A DNA stretch of 64,000 nucleotides, from NCBI RefSeq assembly GCF_000757905.1, contig NZ_JRLH01000009.1; one strand, written 5' to 3'. Position numbers and translations under genes: made by a program. The notes below the pieces were generated by a model. The model made no database searches, was not told the origin of the DNA, and was given only the letters and a program-made list of their open reading frames with translations. The stretch is from Arsenophonus nilaparvatae (GTDB taxonomy: Bacteria; Pseudomonadota; Gammaproteobacteria; Enterobacterales; Enterobacteriaceae). Each line of letters opens with the position of its first letter. Position 1 is the stretch's first letter. Shown here piece by piece: positions 1-8,332 of the stretch.

Positions 1-240
1 TCGGCTGAGTTGTTGCTGTTTCAGTTGGTTGGCTAACAACCGGTTTCGTCGGCTGGCTAGTGGCCGTTACTGTCGGTTCGGTAACAACGGGCTCGCCAGG
101 TTGATTAGTTCCTGTCGCTGTCGGCTGAGTTGTTGCTGTTTCAGTTGGTTGGCTAACAACCGGTTTCGTCGGCTGGCTAGTGGCCGTTACTGTCGGTTCG
201 GTAACAACGGGCTCACCAGGTTGATTAGTTCCTGTCGCTG
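1..240. repeat. 120-bp tandem repeat, two copies, inside the LPMO gene
   Basis: Bases 1-120 and 121-240 are identical except for one transition (ctcgcc versus ctcacc). The period is a multiple of three, so each unit adds 40 in-frame residues rich in Pro, Thr, Val and Glu. The array reaches the left edge, so the total copy number is unknown. A weaker internal periodicity of about 20 residues (QPGEPVV / QPTKPVV) suggests that an older, shorter repeat was later duplicated as a block. Confidence 0.95.
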
Positions 241-880
241 TTGATTCTGTGATAACCGGTTCGGTAGGTTGTTTGTTATCATTATCAGAAAAAACCACAT
301 CTGCCACTTGATAAAAACTATTGCTGGTATCAGCAATCTGCCAAACGCCATAAATTACATGATAACCGGTACGATCTTCAGGTACTTTGCAAGTCATAGT
401 AACGTCTGATTTTGGTATTGCTCCATAATCGTATTGGGAGCAGAAAGGTTCTAAATCAAATGACAAACGTTCTAAAGGTACGCTACTATTCCAACCATTT
501 TTAGTGATATAATAACGCCAGTTTGCTGTACTATGTCGAGCGGTAAGATGCCATAAAAAATCATTGTTTCCTACTTGCATTTCAGTTTTATGCCATCTAT
601 CTTTACCCGCTTCGTCTAATTTACTAAATCTTGCAATACCCCCACTAGCTAATTTACCATCCTTAGGGAAATCCTCGTTGTCAGGAAATCCGGTGCGTTG
701 TTCTACACTTTGCGGTTCATATTTTATATCACCACAATTTTCATTTAATGCTTTTATTTCGTTTTTTTTCTTTACGCATTTATATGCCCGGCTTGCAGGG
801 GATTTTATATATCCATGAGCCAATAGATTTGAAGATACAGTTAATATCAAGAACATTATAATAAATTTTTTTAATTTCAT
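1..880 (-). CDS. Secreted chitin-active LPMO (AA10) with repeat tail, partial
   Basis: The gene is open from an ATG at 880 to the left edge, so its C-terminus lies outside the window. A signal peptide of about 21 residues ends in LLA, so the mature protein starts with HGYIKSP. This N-terminal His is the first ligand of the copper histidine brace. The second His lies in ARHSTANWRYYIT, and the axial Phe in DTSNSFYQ. These features place it next to Serratia CBP21, a copper monooxygenase that oxidatively cleaves chitin. After the roughly 195-residue catalytic domain comes a Pro/Thr/Val-rich tail of near-identical 40-residue units, which CBP21 lacks; it is probably a linker or surface-exposed stalk. 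The family is well supported; the substrate (chitin or a host glycan) is inferred. A second, broken copy lies at 15.7-16.3 kb. Confidence 0.88.
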   Translation of the reverse strand, partial: MKLKKFIIMFLILTVSSNLLAHGYIKSPASRAYKCVKKKNEIKALNENCGDIKYEPQSVEQRTGFPDNEDFPKDGKLASGGIARFSKLDEAGKDRWHKTEMQVGNNDFLWHLTARHSTANWRYYITKNGWNSSVPLERLSFDLEPFCSQYDYGAIPKSDVTMTCKVPEDRTGYHVIYGVWQIADTSNSFYQVADVVFSDNDNKQPTEPVITESTATGTNQPGEPVVTEPTVTATSQPTKPVVSQPTETATTQPTATGTNQPGEPVVTEPTVTATSQPTKPVVSQPTETATTQP

Positions 881-1280
881 AGGTTTTTCCTATTTAAACA
901 TTAAATTAGTTAAATATATTAAATAATAATTTTTTCAAAATTATTATTTACTAATATATTGCCTTTAAAGTTTCAAAAGAAATCCCTATAAAACACACAG
1001 CTATAAAATATTAATCTATAATAAAAATTCTATTATGGATTTTTATTTAATTTATAGAAGAAAATTTTTCCATTTAATTACATTATAGACTAATTATTTA
1101 AATCCTGATCATTAATATTATTTTTCCTAATTAAACAGTTACTATTACTCAATTTATTACTAGGTGATTGTTATTAGCGTGATAATTAGCTGGTTGATGG
1201 CATAATTAATTTATTGCATTAAATTAATTTAAACCATCTGCTGATATAATTAGTAAAATTGACAAGCTACATAAAATAAA

Positions 1281-1319
1281 TCCTGGCCATTATAATAGCA
1301 TTATACTTTATGGCCAGGA
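1281..1319 (-). terminator. Hairpin downstream of the 149-aa unknown gene
   Basis: TCCTGGCCAT (1281-1290) pairs perfectly with ATGGCCAGGA (1310-1319). On the minus strand it is followed by a T-rich run (TTTATTTTA) and lies 79 nt past the stop of the gene ending at 1398, so it is a likely Rho-independent terminator. The rest of the 881-1397 gap is very AT-rich and must hold the LPMO promoter near 881; no convincing gene is seen. Confidence 0.6.
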
Positions 1320-1397
1320 CTAATTATTATGCCAATTGGTTTTTTATATTGTTATAACATTGAATATACTTATTTCATTAAAAAAAAATTATCTGTT

Positions 1398-1844
1398 TTA
1401 ACACGCTGTTATTGTCATTAAAAAATCCCAGGTAGGATCTTCATCGCTACCTTCAAACAGTGGAGCTAAATCAAGTTTAAGTCCACTATCAGTATCGTAT
1501 TTGAAATCAATAATTTCAACTTTACCGGTGTTTTTATTTTTTGCAGAGGTATAGCTGCCAGTAATTAAGTTATTACCATTAGGATTATATTGTGTACTAA
1601 TAGCAAAATCGAAAGATGCAGATTCTCCGTCCTCAATACTAAACAGTTTAATTTTGATTGGACCGTTATCTTTTTTGGGCTGGGCGAGGAAATCATGTCC
1701 AGGTTTATCACTGCCATCTCTCTGTATTTTTACGTTAAATCCTTGCCAAATATTTAAGGCATTATCATAAACTGCCATACCTACATTATAGTGTTTAAAA
1801 TTATTATTGCTATATTCTTTTACTTGCGTATATATTTTTTCCAT
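1398..1844 (-). CDS. Hypothetical protein of 148 residues, unknown family
   Basis: I do not recognise this protein. The start MEKIYTQVKE at 1844 is preferred because AGGA sits 8 nt upstream; an in-frame ATG at 1865 has no ribosome site. There is no signal peptide or membrane segment. The sequence is rich in Asn, Asp, Lys and short hydrophobic strands, with the acidic segment EGSDEDPTWDF near the end, and reads like a small beta-rich soluble protein ending in ITAC. It stands alone between AT-rich spacers and has its own terminator hairpin, next to a secreted LPMO gene. It could be an accessory or host-interaction protein, but no function can be assigned from sequence alone. Confidence 0.6.
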   Translation of the reverse strand: MEKIYTQVKEYSNNNFKHYNVGMAVYDNALNIWQGFNVKIQRDGSDKPGHDFLAQPKKDNGPIKIKLFSIEDGESASFDFAISTQYNPNGNNLITGSYTSAKNKNTGKVEIIDFKYDTDSGLKLDLAPLFEGSDEDPTWDFLMTITAC

Positions 1845-2595
1845 CTTTAATATCCTATTATTCATTCATTATTAATTTTATATGTAAGTTACAGAGTAAT
1901 TTAAATCGTTTATGATATTCAATTTCATTATTTAAATCACATATTAATTATATTATAAATAAAAAGTTATAAAACATATTATTGCTTATATTTTTGGAAT
2001 ATAAATAAAGAAAAATATCAGCCTCATTTATAAAAAATTTTAAAATGAAGCTAAATATTATAATAAAATCCCATTATTATTTTTTATAAATATTGAAATA
2101 TAATCCTACAGTTAAGCATTTGGAATTAGATATAATGCTAAATATAAGTCATATATCATATTGAAATAATAGTAATTACTGTCACTAGCTATTATCATAT
2201 TAAAAAAAGGTTTGTTACTAAATAGGTAGAATAAACAACATTTAAATTTGACATCTGCTGAAACATAGAAAAATATTTAGCTTAAAAAATTGGGAATAAA
2301 TAATTAAAAATTATTATATCGCTAAACAATTCAAATTTTAACGATGCAATTAATATCTGACAGAACAGAAAATAGTCTATTAAATCTGCATAAATAATCG
2401 GCCTGCTGTTATCCTCTCGTAACTATACGCCAACACTGAGTGTTAGCTATATGGCATGAATTAATACAAATAACCCCTCATGGATGGGGTTATTTATGGT
2501 TAAAAAAGGGTCGATACATCGAGCGCGGTAAAAATAAATCCTTTATTCTATTAGCCATTACTAATCAGTGTTATGTCCTAGCAGCTGAAATACAA
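1845..2595. other. AT-rich spacer without a recognisable gene
   Basis: About 750 bases of very AT-rich sequence. The only clear structure is the hairpin at 2468-2495. An open frame at 2440-2634 runs through that hairpin and into the 3' end of mdtI on the other strand, so it is not taken as a gene. The promoter of the unknown gene starting at 1844 should lie at the left end. Confidence 0.6.
2468..2495 (-). terminator. Terminator hairpin of mdtJI
   Basis: AAATAACCCC pairs perfectly with GGGGTTATTT across an 8-nt loop, about 100 nt beyond the mdtI stop. The T-rich 3' side on the minus strand (TTATTTGTATT) fits a Rho-independent terminator. The structure is symmetrical enough to act in both directions. 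Confidence 0.65.
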
Positions 2596-2928
2596 TTATG
2601 CCAGTTTGATAACGACCATCCCGGTAATCAATAAAATAATACCGCCCCAACCTTTATAATTTAGCCGTTGATTAAACAAAATCCAACCGGCGGCAACCGT
2701 GGCTACAACACCAAAAGCCCCCCAAAGTGCATAAGCAATCGAAAGCTCAATACCTTTCACCGCTACAGCTAATGCACTAAAAGCACCTAAAACGGCAATT
2801 AAAGATAATAAACCTATCCACAGTCGCTTAAATCCATTTGATAACTTTAAAAAAATATTAGCCACTATTTCTAAAATAACGGCCAGAAATAGAAAGGCAC
2901 CATGCCACCATTGATATTCCGCTAACAT
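2596..2928 (-). CDS. mdtI: Spermidine export SMR subunit MdtI
   Basis: A 110-residue small multidrug resistance (SMR) protein with four hydrophobic helices. The early conserved Glu (AVILEIVANIFLKLS) and the YALWGAFG segment match E. coli MdtI closely. It pairs with MdtJ in the inner membrane to export spermidine by proton antiport. The ATG at 2928 is chosen because AAGGAGG lies 7 nt upstream; the longer start at 2946 would overlap mdtJ. It begins 1 nt after the mdtJ stop, so the two are surely co-transcribed and probably translationally coupled. Confidence 0.93.
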   Translation of the reverse strand: MLAEYQWWHGAFLFLAVILEIVANIFLKLSNGFKRLWIGLLSLIAVLGAFSALAVAVKGIELSIAYALWGAFGVVATVAAGWILFNQRLNYKGWGGIILLITGMVVIKLA

Positions 2929-2929
2929 A

Positions 2930-3340
2930 TTATGCCTCCTTAACAACTTTAGTCATTTTATTTAATGGCCTTTTTGGCGTAATTTTTTTTCCCTGTTTTA
3001 TCGAATGTAGTGTGCTAGTTTTTTTAGTACCCGATTTTATTAGCGCTATACCCACAATAAGTAACGCTAATCCAATAAGTTTCATTGGTGGTAATGATTC
3101 ATTAAATAACAAAACACTAAATGCTGTTATAAAAATTACCCCAATACCTTCCCAGAGAGCATAAGCTACTCCAAGAGCAACTTTTTTTACTGCCATTGCC
3201 AATAATATATAAGATGAAGCAATCATAAAATACATTACCAATAAGCCAGTTATATCACCGCTGACGCTAGAATACTTCATTGATAAAGTACCAATGACCT
3301 CTGTGACAATCGCTGATGCTAAAAATATCCAATAAATCAT
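2930..3340 (-). CDS. mdtJ: Spermidine export SMR subunit MdtJ
   Basis: An SMR-family partner of MdtI. It has four membrane helices, the N-terminal MIYWIFLASAIVTEVIGTLS with the conserved Glu, and the VAYALWEGIGV signature typical of MdtJ. An AGGAGA ribosome site sits 7 nt before the ATG. At 136 residues it is about 15 longer than E. coli MdtJ, the difference being a Lys-rich cytoplasmic tail after KSGTKK. It is the first gene of the mdtJI operon; its promoter must lie in the 3341-3600 spacer. Confidence 0.93.
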   Translation of the reverse strand: MIYWIFLASAIVTEVIGTLSMKYSSVSGDITGLLVMYFMIASSYILLAMAVKKVALGVAYALWEGIGVIFITAFSVLLFNESLPPMKLIGLALLIVGIALIKSGTKKTSTLHSIKQGKKITPKRPLNKMTKVVKEA

Positions 3341-3721
3341 TATATTCTCCTGTTATTGGCAATCATCAAAGCAATAGATAAATACCTAACTTGGTAATAA
3401 CTAAGTGATGATTTAAATTAAAAGCCCATTTACGGTAAAACCGATTAGCAACAGGAGACGCTACAATGCACCACACCAGTGATGTTCACTAGAAATAATA
3501 GATATTTTTGATAAGAAAAGATGATAGCTACTACGTTGATTTTTGACGCTTTTGGCGCTAGACATGATATTTTATTCATGCATCACACGGCCAATCCGTA
3601 TGATATACTATGAATCCTCACTATTGATAGAATAAATACAAAGCTATTTATATCATAGCCATTGTATTTACTCAAATAATTATAATAAATTCCAGCTAAA
3701 ATGCAAAAAGCTACCAAAATA

Positions 3722-3749
3722 AGGGTAATAAACCTGAACACATTACCCT
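3722..3749 (-). terminator. Terminator hairpin of zwf
   Basis: AGGGTAAT (3722-3729) pairs with ATTACCCT (3742-3749). On the minus strand it lies 17 nt past the zwf stop and is followed by TTATTTT. The remaining spacer, 3341-3721, shows no gene and should contain the mdtJI promoter. Confidence 0.6.
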
Positions 3750-3765
3750 ATTACGTAGACAAAAA

Positions 3766-5241
3766 CTATTCGAACTCATTCCATGAACGACCATCTTTGG
3801 CGATCATCACATCAGATTCGTCAGGTCCCCATGTACCCGCCTGATAAAGTTTAGGTGGCTGATCATCCTTTGCCCAAGCGTCCATAATAGAATCCACCCA
3901 TTTCCAAGCTTCTTCTACTTCATCCCGACGGACAAACAGAGCTTGAATGCCACGCATAGCTTCTAGTAATAAACGTTCATATGCATCAGCCAAATGGATT
4001 TGATTAAATGTTTCAGAAAAACTCAGATCTAATTTTGTCGTCTGTAAATGATGTTTATGCTCAAGGCCCGGAGCTTTGTTTAAAATTTCAATATCAATTC
4101 CTTCATCAGGTTGTAATCGAATAGTTAATTTATTTTGTGGTAGATCCTGATAAGAATCAGAAAAAATATTTAACGCCGGTTTTTTAAAATAAACCACCAC
4201 TTCAGAACATTTTGCCGCTAATCGTTTGCCAGTTCTTAAATAAAATGGCACGCCAGCCCAACGCCAATCATCAATGTCAACTCGAATTGCTACAAAAGTT
4301 TCCGTTTTACTGGATTTATTTGCCCCTTCTTCCGCAAGATAGCCAGCCACTTTTTTGCCTTGAATAGAGCCTGATGTATATTGACCTCGGACAGTTTTTT
4401 CACGTATATTACGATAATCAATCCGACGTAATGAGCGCAATACTTTAACTTTCTCATCTCGTATGAGATCTGCAGTTAAATCCGCAGGCGGTGACATGGC
4501 AATCATAGTCAAGATCTGTAATTAATGATTTTGGATCATATCACGCATCTGCCCAGCTTGATCAAAGTAACCCCAGCGTCCTTCGATACCAACCTCTTCA
4601 GCAACTGTGATCTGTACATGATCAATCGTTCGATAATCCCAATTATTAATAAATAAAGAGTTGGCGAAACGTAAAGCTAATAAATTGAGTACTGTTTCTT
4701 TACCTAAATAGTGATCAATACGATAAATCTGGCTCTCTTTAAAATACTTAGCAACCTCATTATTTATATCTTGAGAAGAGGCAAGATCACTGCCTAATGG
4801 TTTTTCCATAACAACCCGGTTGGGCTTTTTATTGAGGCCAGCATGGCCTAAGCCATGGCAAACCGCACCAAAAGTCGTTGGTGGCATAGCAAAATAATAT
4901 ATAGCGGGTTTACTATCACCCTCAAGATATTTTGCTAGTGAATTAAATTTGTTCAGATCCTGAACATCTAAATTGAAAAAATCAAGGCGCTTACTTAATT
5001 TTTGCCATAAACTGGGCTCGATTTTCTCATTTAGGAAAGTCTCTAACGCATCTTTAGTTTCTTTTATATAGGCGGCAGCATCCCATTCAGCCCGACCAAT
5101 CCCTATAATACGCGTATCAGGATGGATATAGCCCGTTTTTTCCAATTGATAAAGGGAAGGCAATAATTTGCGGCGAGCCAAATCTCCTTTTGCGCCGAAA
5201 ATAATTAAATTACATGCCTGAACAGCTTTATTAATTGCCAT
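3766..5241 (-). pseudogene. zwf: Glucose-6-phosphate 1-dehydrogenase, interrupted by a stop codon
   Basis: The two halves together give a full-length Zwf: MAINKAVQAC at the start, the NADP loop GAKGDLARRK, the substrate motif RIDHYLGKE, and the usual C-terminus ending SWNEFE. Codon 240 is TAA (4522-4524), in the frame of an otherwise uninterrupted alignment. E. coli has Leu there (QNHLLQIL), so one base change, TTA to TAA, explains it. The enzyme would oxidise glucose-6-phosphate to 6-phosphogluconolactone with NADP. The upstream fragment keeps the nucleotide fold and active-site His but lacks the dimerisation half, so it is unlikely to work. Everything else, including the terminator, looks preserved, so the lesion is recent or, less likely, a sequencing error. 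E. coli edd and eda are not next to it. Confidence 0.92.
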
Positions 5242-5582
5242 GATATGGGATTCTCCTTAAAGACCAATTCTATAGTGCTATGATAGCTTCAATCGAGAAA
5301 ATAAATGTACCTTTTTGACTCGACCAGGTAAACAAAGCCACGATATTTTATTTTGCTCAAAAAATAATTCGCAACAAATTTGATTAGTTATATATAAATT
5401 TTAATTCTTCATATTTATTAAACTAAAATGCAAAGTAAATTAGACACCCGTCATATTTTTAATAAAAATTCAGTTAATAACTTCCTTTTTTTCATTACTG
5501 ACCAAACAGCGCGTAGTATATTTTGACTTAAGTAACAAGATTCCCCCTTTGGCAATATTAGTAAAACGGGTAGCTTTTCAGT
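5242..5582. promoter_or_regulatory. Divergent zwf/hexR intergenic region
   Basis: 341 bases between the divergent starts of zwf and hexR, where promoters of both should lie. In relatives HexR controls zwf from here through a palindrome like TGTAATTAAATTACA. I searched by eye and found no clear match, only AT-rich stretches. Regulation by HexR is therefore not supported by the visible sequence. Confidence 0.4.
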
Positions 5583-6428
5583 ATGAACACATTAGAACAA
5601 ATAAATAATAACTTTGAGTATTTCAGTAAATCAGAAAAAAAAGTTGCCAATTCAATCCTTGATAGCCTGCAAAAAGCGATTCACCTTTGTATTGCAAGCC
5701 TAGCTAAATTGGCTAATGTGAGCGAACCCCCTGTAAATCGTTTTTGCTGTAGAATAGATACCAAGGGTTTTCCTGATTTTCAATTACGATTAGCGCAAAA
5801 CCTCGTCAATGGAGCATCCTATGTTAATCGTTTGGTTGATCAAGATAATACTGTCAGTTGCCATACGCAAAAAGTTTTTGATTCCGCCATCCCGCAATTA
5901 GGTATTGTAAAAGATAACCTAAATACCACAAACATTAATCGTGCTATCGATCTATTAACCCAAGCAAACAAGATCGCTTTCTTTGGTTTAGCTGCCTCAG
6001 CAGCAGTTACCCATGGAGCTATGAGTAAATTTTTTCGTTTTTATATCCCAGTGCTCTATTTCGTTGATGTCATGATGCAACACATATATTGTATTAACTA
6101 TCGCTATGGTAACGTTGTGATTTGCATTTTGCCTACTGGGCGCACGCAAAACTTGGTTGAACAAGCTAAAGTTGCTAAAGCCAATGATGCTATAATCATT
6201 ACTATTACTACCGCTAATTCCTCTCTGGCACAAATCGCTTCCTTATCTATCGCGATTACTGTACCTGAATATACCAATATTTACATGCCGATGGTATCAC
6301 CACTAGCACAGTTGACATTAATAGATGTGCTAGCAACTGGCTTTATTTTACGTCGAGGGCAAAATTTTAGAGATAACTTAAAGCGCGTAAAAGATATATT
6401 ACATGATGTATATCCTGATAAACTCTAG
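5583..6428 (+). CDS. hexR: RpiR-family regulator HexR, possibly degenerating
   Basis: 281 residues with an N-terminal RpiR helix-turn-helix (about 1-77) and a C-terminal SIS sugar-phosphate domain (about 125-255). It aligns end to end with E. coli HexR, which represses zwf, edd and eda until it binds KDPG. Several normally constant positions differ. The recognition-helix segment SEPTVNRFCRS reads SEPPVNRFCCR, putting Pro at residue 50 and Cys at 56. In the ligand domain HTGRTK reads PTGRTQ and FFGLGSS reads FFGLAAS. The frame is open, but with zwf broken and no edd/eda nearby the protein may be drifting. Confidence 0.85.
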   Translation: MNTLEQINNNFEYFSKSEKKVANSILDSLQKAIHLCIASLAKLANVSEPPVNRFCCRIDTKGFPDFQLRLAQNLVNGASYVNRLVDQDNTVSCHTQKVFDSAIPQLGIVKDNLNTTNINRAIDLLTQANKIAFFGLAASAAVTHGAMSKFFRFYIPVLYFVDVMMQHIYCINYRYGNVVICILPTGRTQNLVEQAKVAKANDAIIITITTANSSLAQIASLSIAITVPEYTNIYMPMVSPLAQLTLIDVLATGFILRRGQNFRDNLKRVKDILHDVYPDKL

Positions 6429-6616
6429 TGCTATTTACCTTTAGCAAACAGATCAATATCAGCAAACTATAGATCCGTTCGTTTTACTGCAAAAAATATT
6501 CTCTCTAGCTAAGGCATTTAAATGATACAACAGCACACTTTAATAAAGGAATTAATTTCATTTCTATGTAATAACCTATCAACCAACACCAATTTTAATA
6601 AGTAACGGAGTCATAA

Positions 6617-8059
6617 ATGTCGAGACGACTTAGAAGAACGAAAATTGTTACTACTCTCGGTCCCGCGACTGATCGTGATAATAACCTGGAAAAAGTGATT
6701 AAAGCCGGCGCAAACGTTGTTCGTCTAAACTTTTCTCATGGCTCAGCAGAAGATCACTTACAACGGGCAACAAAAGTACGTGAACTTGCGAAATCATTAG
6801 CACAACATGTCGCTATTCTTGGTGATCTACAAGGACCTAAAATTCGCGTTTCAACATTTAAAGAAGGAAAAATTTTCCTTCATATTGGCGATAAGTTTAT
6901 CTTAGATGCCAATTTAGCCAAAGGTGAAGGTAATCAAGAAAAAGTCGGCATTGACTATCAAGGTTTACCCAATGATGTGGCATCAGGTGATATTCTGTTA
7001 CTCGATGATGGACGAGTTCAATTAAAAGTACTTACGGTAAAAGATCAGCAAATTCTTACTGAAGTAACTGTTGGCGGACAACTATCAAACAACAAAGGGA
7101 TCAATAAGCTTGGTGGTGGTCTATCCGCAGAAGCACTAACAGATAAAGACAAAGCCGATATCTTGCTCGCGGCTCAGATCGGTGTCGATTTTTTAGCAGT
7201 TTCTTTCCCCCGCTCAGCAGAAGATCTAAATTATGCCCGACGCCTGGCGCGTGAAGCGGGTTGTAATTGTCAAATTGTCGCTAAGGTAGAGCGAGCTGAA
7301 GCGGTTGCCAATGACAAAGTTATTGACGAAATTATTTTAGCCTCAGATGTGGTCATGGTTGCTCGAGGTGATCTAGGTGTTGAGATTGGCGACCCTGAGC
7401 TGGTCGGCGTACAAAAAAAACTAATACGCCGGGCACGCCAACTAAACCGTATTGCCATCACTGCCACCCAAATGATGGAATCGATGATCACTAATCCGAT
7501 GCCTACCCGAGCTGAAGTAATGGACGTTGCTAATGCTGTGCTGGATGGCACTGACGCCGTTATGTTATCAGCCGAGACAGCAGCAGGCCAATATCCTGCT
7601 GAGACCGTTGAAGCCATGGCTCAGGTTTGCCTTGGAGCAGAAAAGATGGCTGGCATAAATATTGCCAAACATCACCTCGATGATATATTTGACAGCGTTG
7701 AAGAAGCGATTTCGATGTCAGCTATGTATGCCGCCAATCACTTAAAAGGAGTAAAAGCGATTATTGCCATGACAGAATCAGGCCGTACCGCTTGTATGAT
7801 GTCTCGGATCAGTTCAGGTTTACCAATATTTTCTATCTCATATCATGAAAAGACATTAAATCAGTGTGCTCTATACCGTGGCGTAACCCCGATTTATTGT
7901 AATAAAGAGACTAATACGATTAATGCTGTTAAATATGCCATTCAATGCCTGCTGGAAAAAAATTATATTGAGCCAGCTGATTTAGTCTTAGTCACCCAGG
8001 GCGATCAAATGTGTCAGATTGGTAGTACCAATACCTGCCGAATATTAAAAGTCGAATAA
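6617..8059 (+). CDS. pykA: Pyruvate kinase II
   Basis: 480 residues, the same length as E. coli PykA and nearly identical through the active site. It contains the N-terminal RTKIVTTLGPAT, the metal-binding segment VMVARGDLGVEIG, and ITATQMMESM with the catalytic Thr. It converts phosphoenolpyruvate and ADP to pyruvate and ATP in the last step of glycolysis, and is the AMP-activated isozyme in E. coli. The start follows a ribosome-binding GGAG. It sits downstream of hexR as in E. coli and is closed by its own terminator. No lesion is seen, so lower glycolysis is kept although zwf is broken. Confidence 0.97.
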   Translation: MSRRLRRTKIVTTLGPATDRDNNLEKVIKAGANVVRLNFSHGSAEDHLQRATKVRELAKSLAQHVAILGDLQGPKIRVSTFKEGKIFLHIGDKFILDANLAKGEGNQEKVGIDYQGLPNDVASGDILLLDDGRVQLKVLTVKDQQILTEVTVGGQLSNNKGINKLGGGLSAEALTDKDKADILLAAQIGVDFLAVSFPRSAEDLNYARRLAREAGCNCQIVAKVERAEAVANDKVIDEIILASDVVMVARGDLGVEIGDPELVGVQKKLIRRARQLNRIAITATQMMESMITNPMPTRAEVMDVANAVLDGTDAVMLSAETAAGQYPAETVEAMAQVCLGAEKMAGINIAKHHLDDIFDSVEEAISMSAMYAANHLKGVKAIIAMTESGRTACMMSRISSGLPIFSISYHEKTLNQCALYRGVTPIYCNKETNTINAVKYAIQCLLEKNYIEPADLVLVTQGDQMCQIGSTNTCRILKVE

Positions 8060-8080
8060 TTTCACATCATAAATACATTT

Positions 8081-8106
8081 AACCCCGTTATATACACGGG
8101 GTTTTT
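8081..8106 (+). terminator. Rho-independent terminator of pykA
   Basis: AACCCCGT (8081-8088) pairs with ACGGGGTT (8096-8103) across a 7-nt loop, followed by TTTTT, 22 nt past the pykA stop. Confidence 0.9.
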
Positions 8107-8332
8107 AATTACCTAAAATATTACTATCATTTTTTACCGCTTTTTTTTATGACCCAGTCATTATTCTTTCTAATAAATGAATTAGAAAAAAATAATATAA
8201 ATTAATTGAATATTAAATTAATTAAACTAATAAAATTTAGATTTTAATTGACAAAATATCTGACTTTTTTTACTTTTCTTCCCACTAAAGAAAAAGAGAT
8301 TCTTTAGCATTTATTTATTAAAGGGATTTGAT

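Noticed and set aside
29..244. Plus-strand open frame across the 120-bp repeats
   Set aside because: It is the antisense of the LPMO repeat tail; it has Cys/Arg-rich low-complexity composition and no ribosome site.
564..818. Plus-strand frame of 84 codons
   Set aside because: Antisense to the LPMO catalytic domain, whose motifs are unambiguous.
2440..2634. 64-codon plus-strand frame
   Set aside because: Runs through a terminator hairpin and overlaps the mdtI 3' end; no ribosome site.
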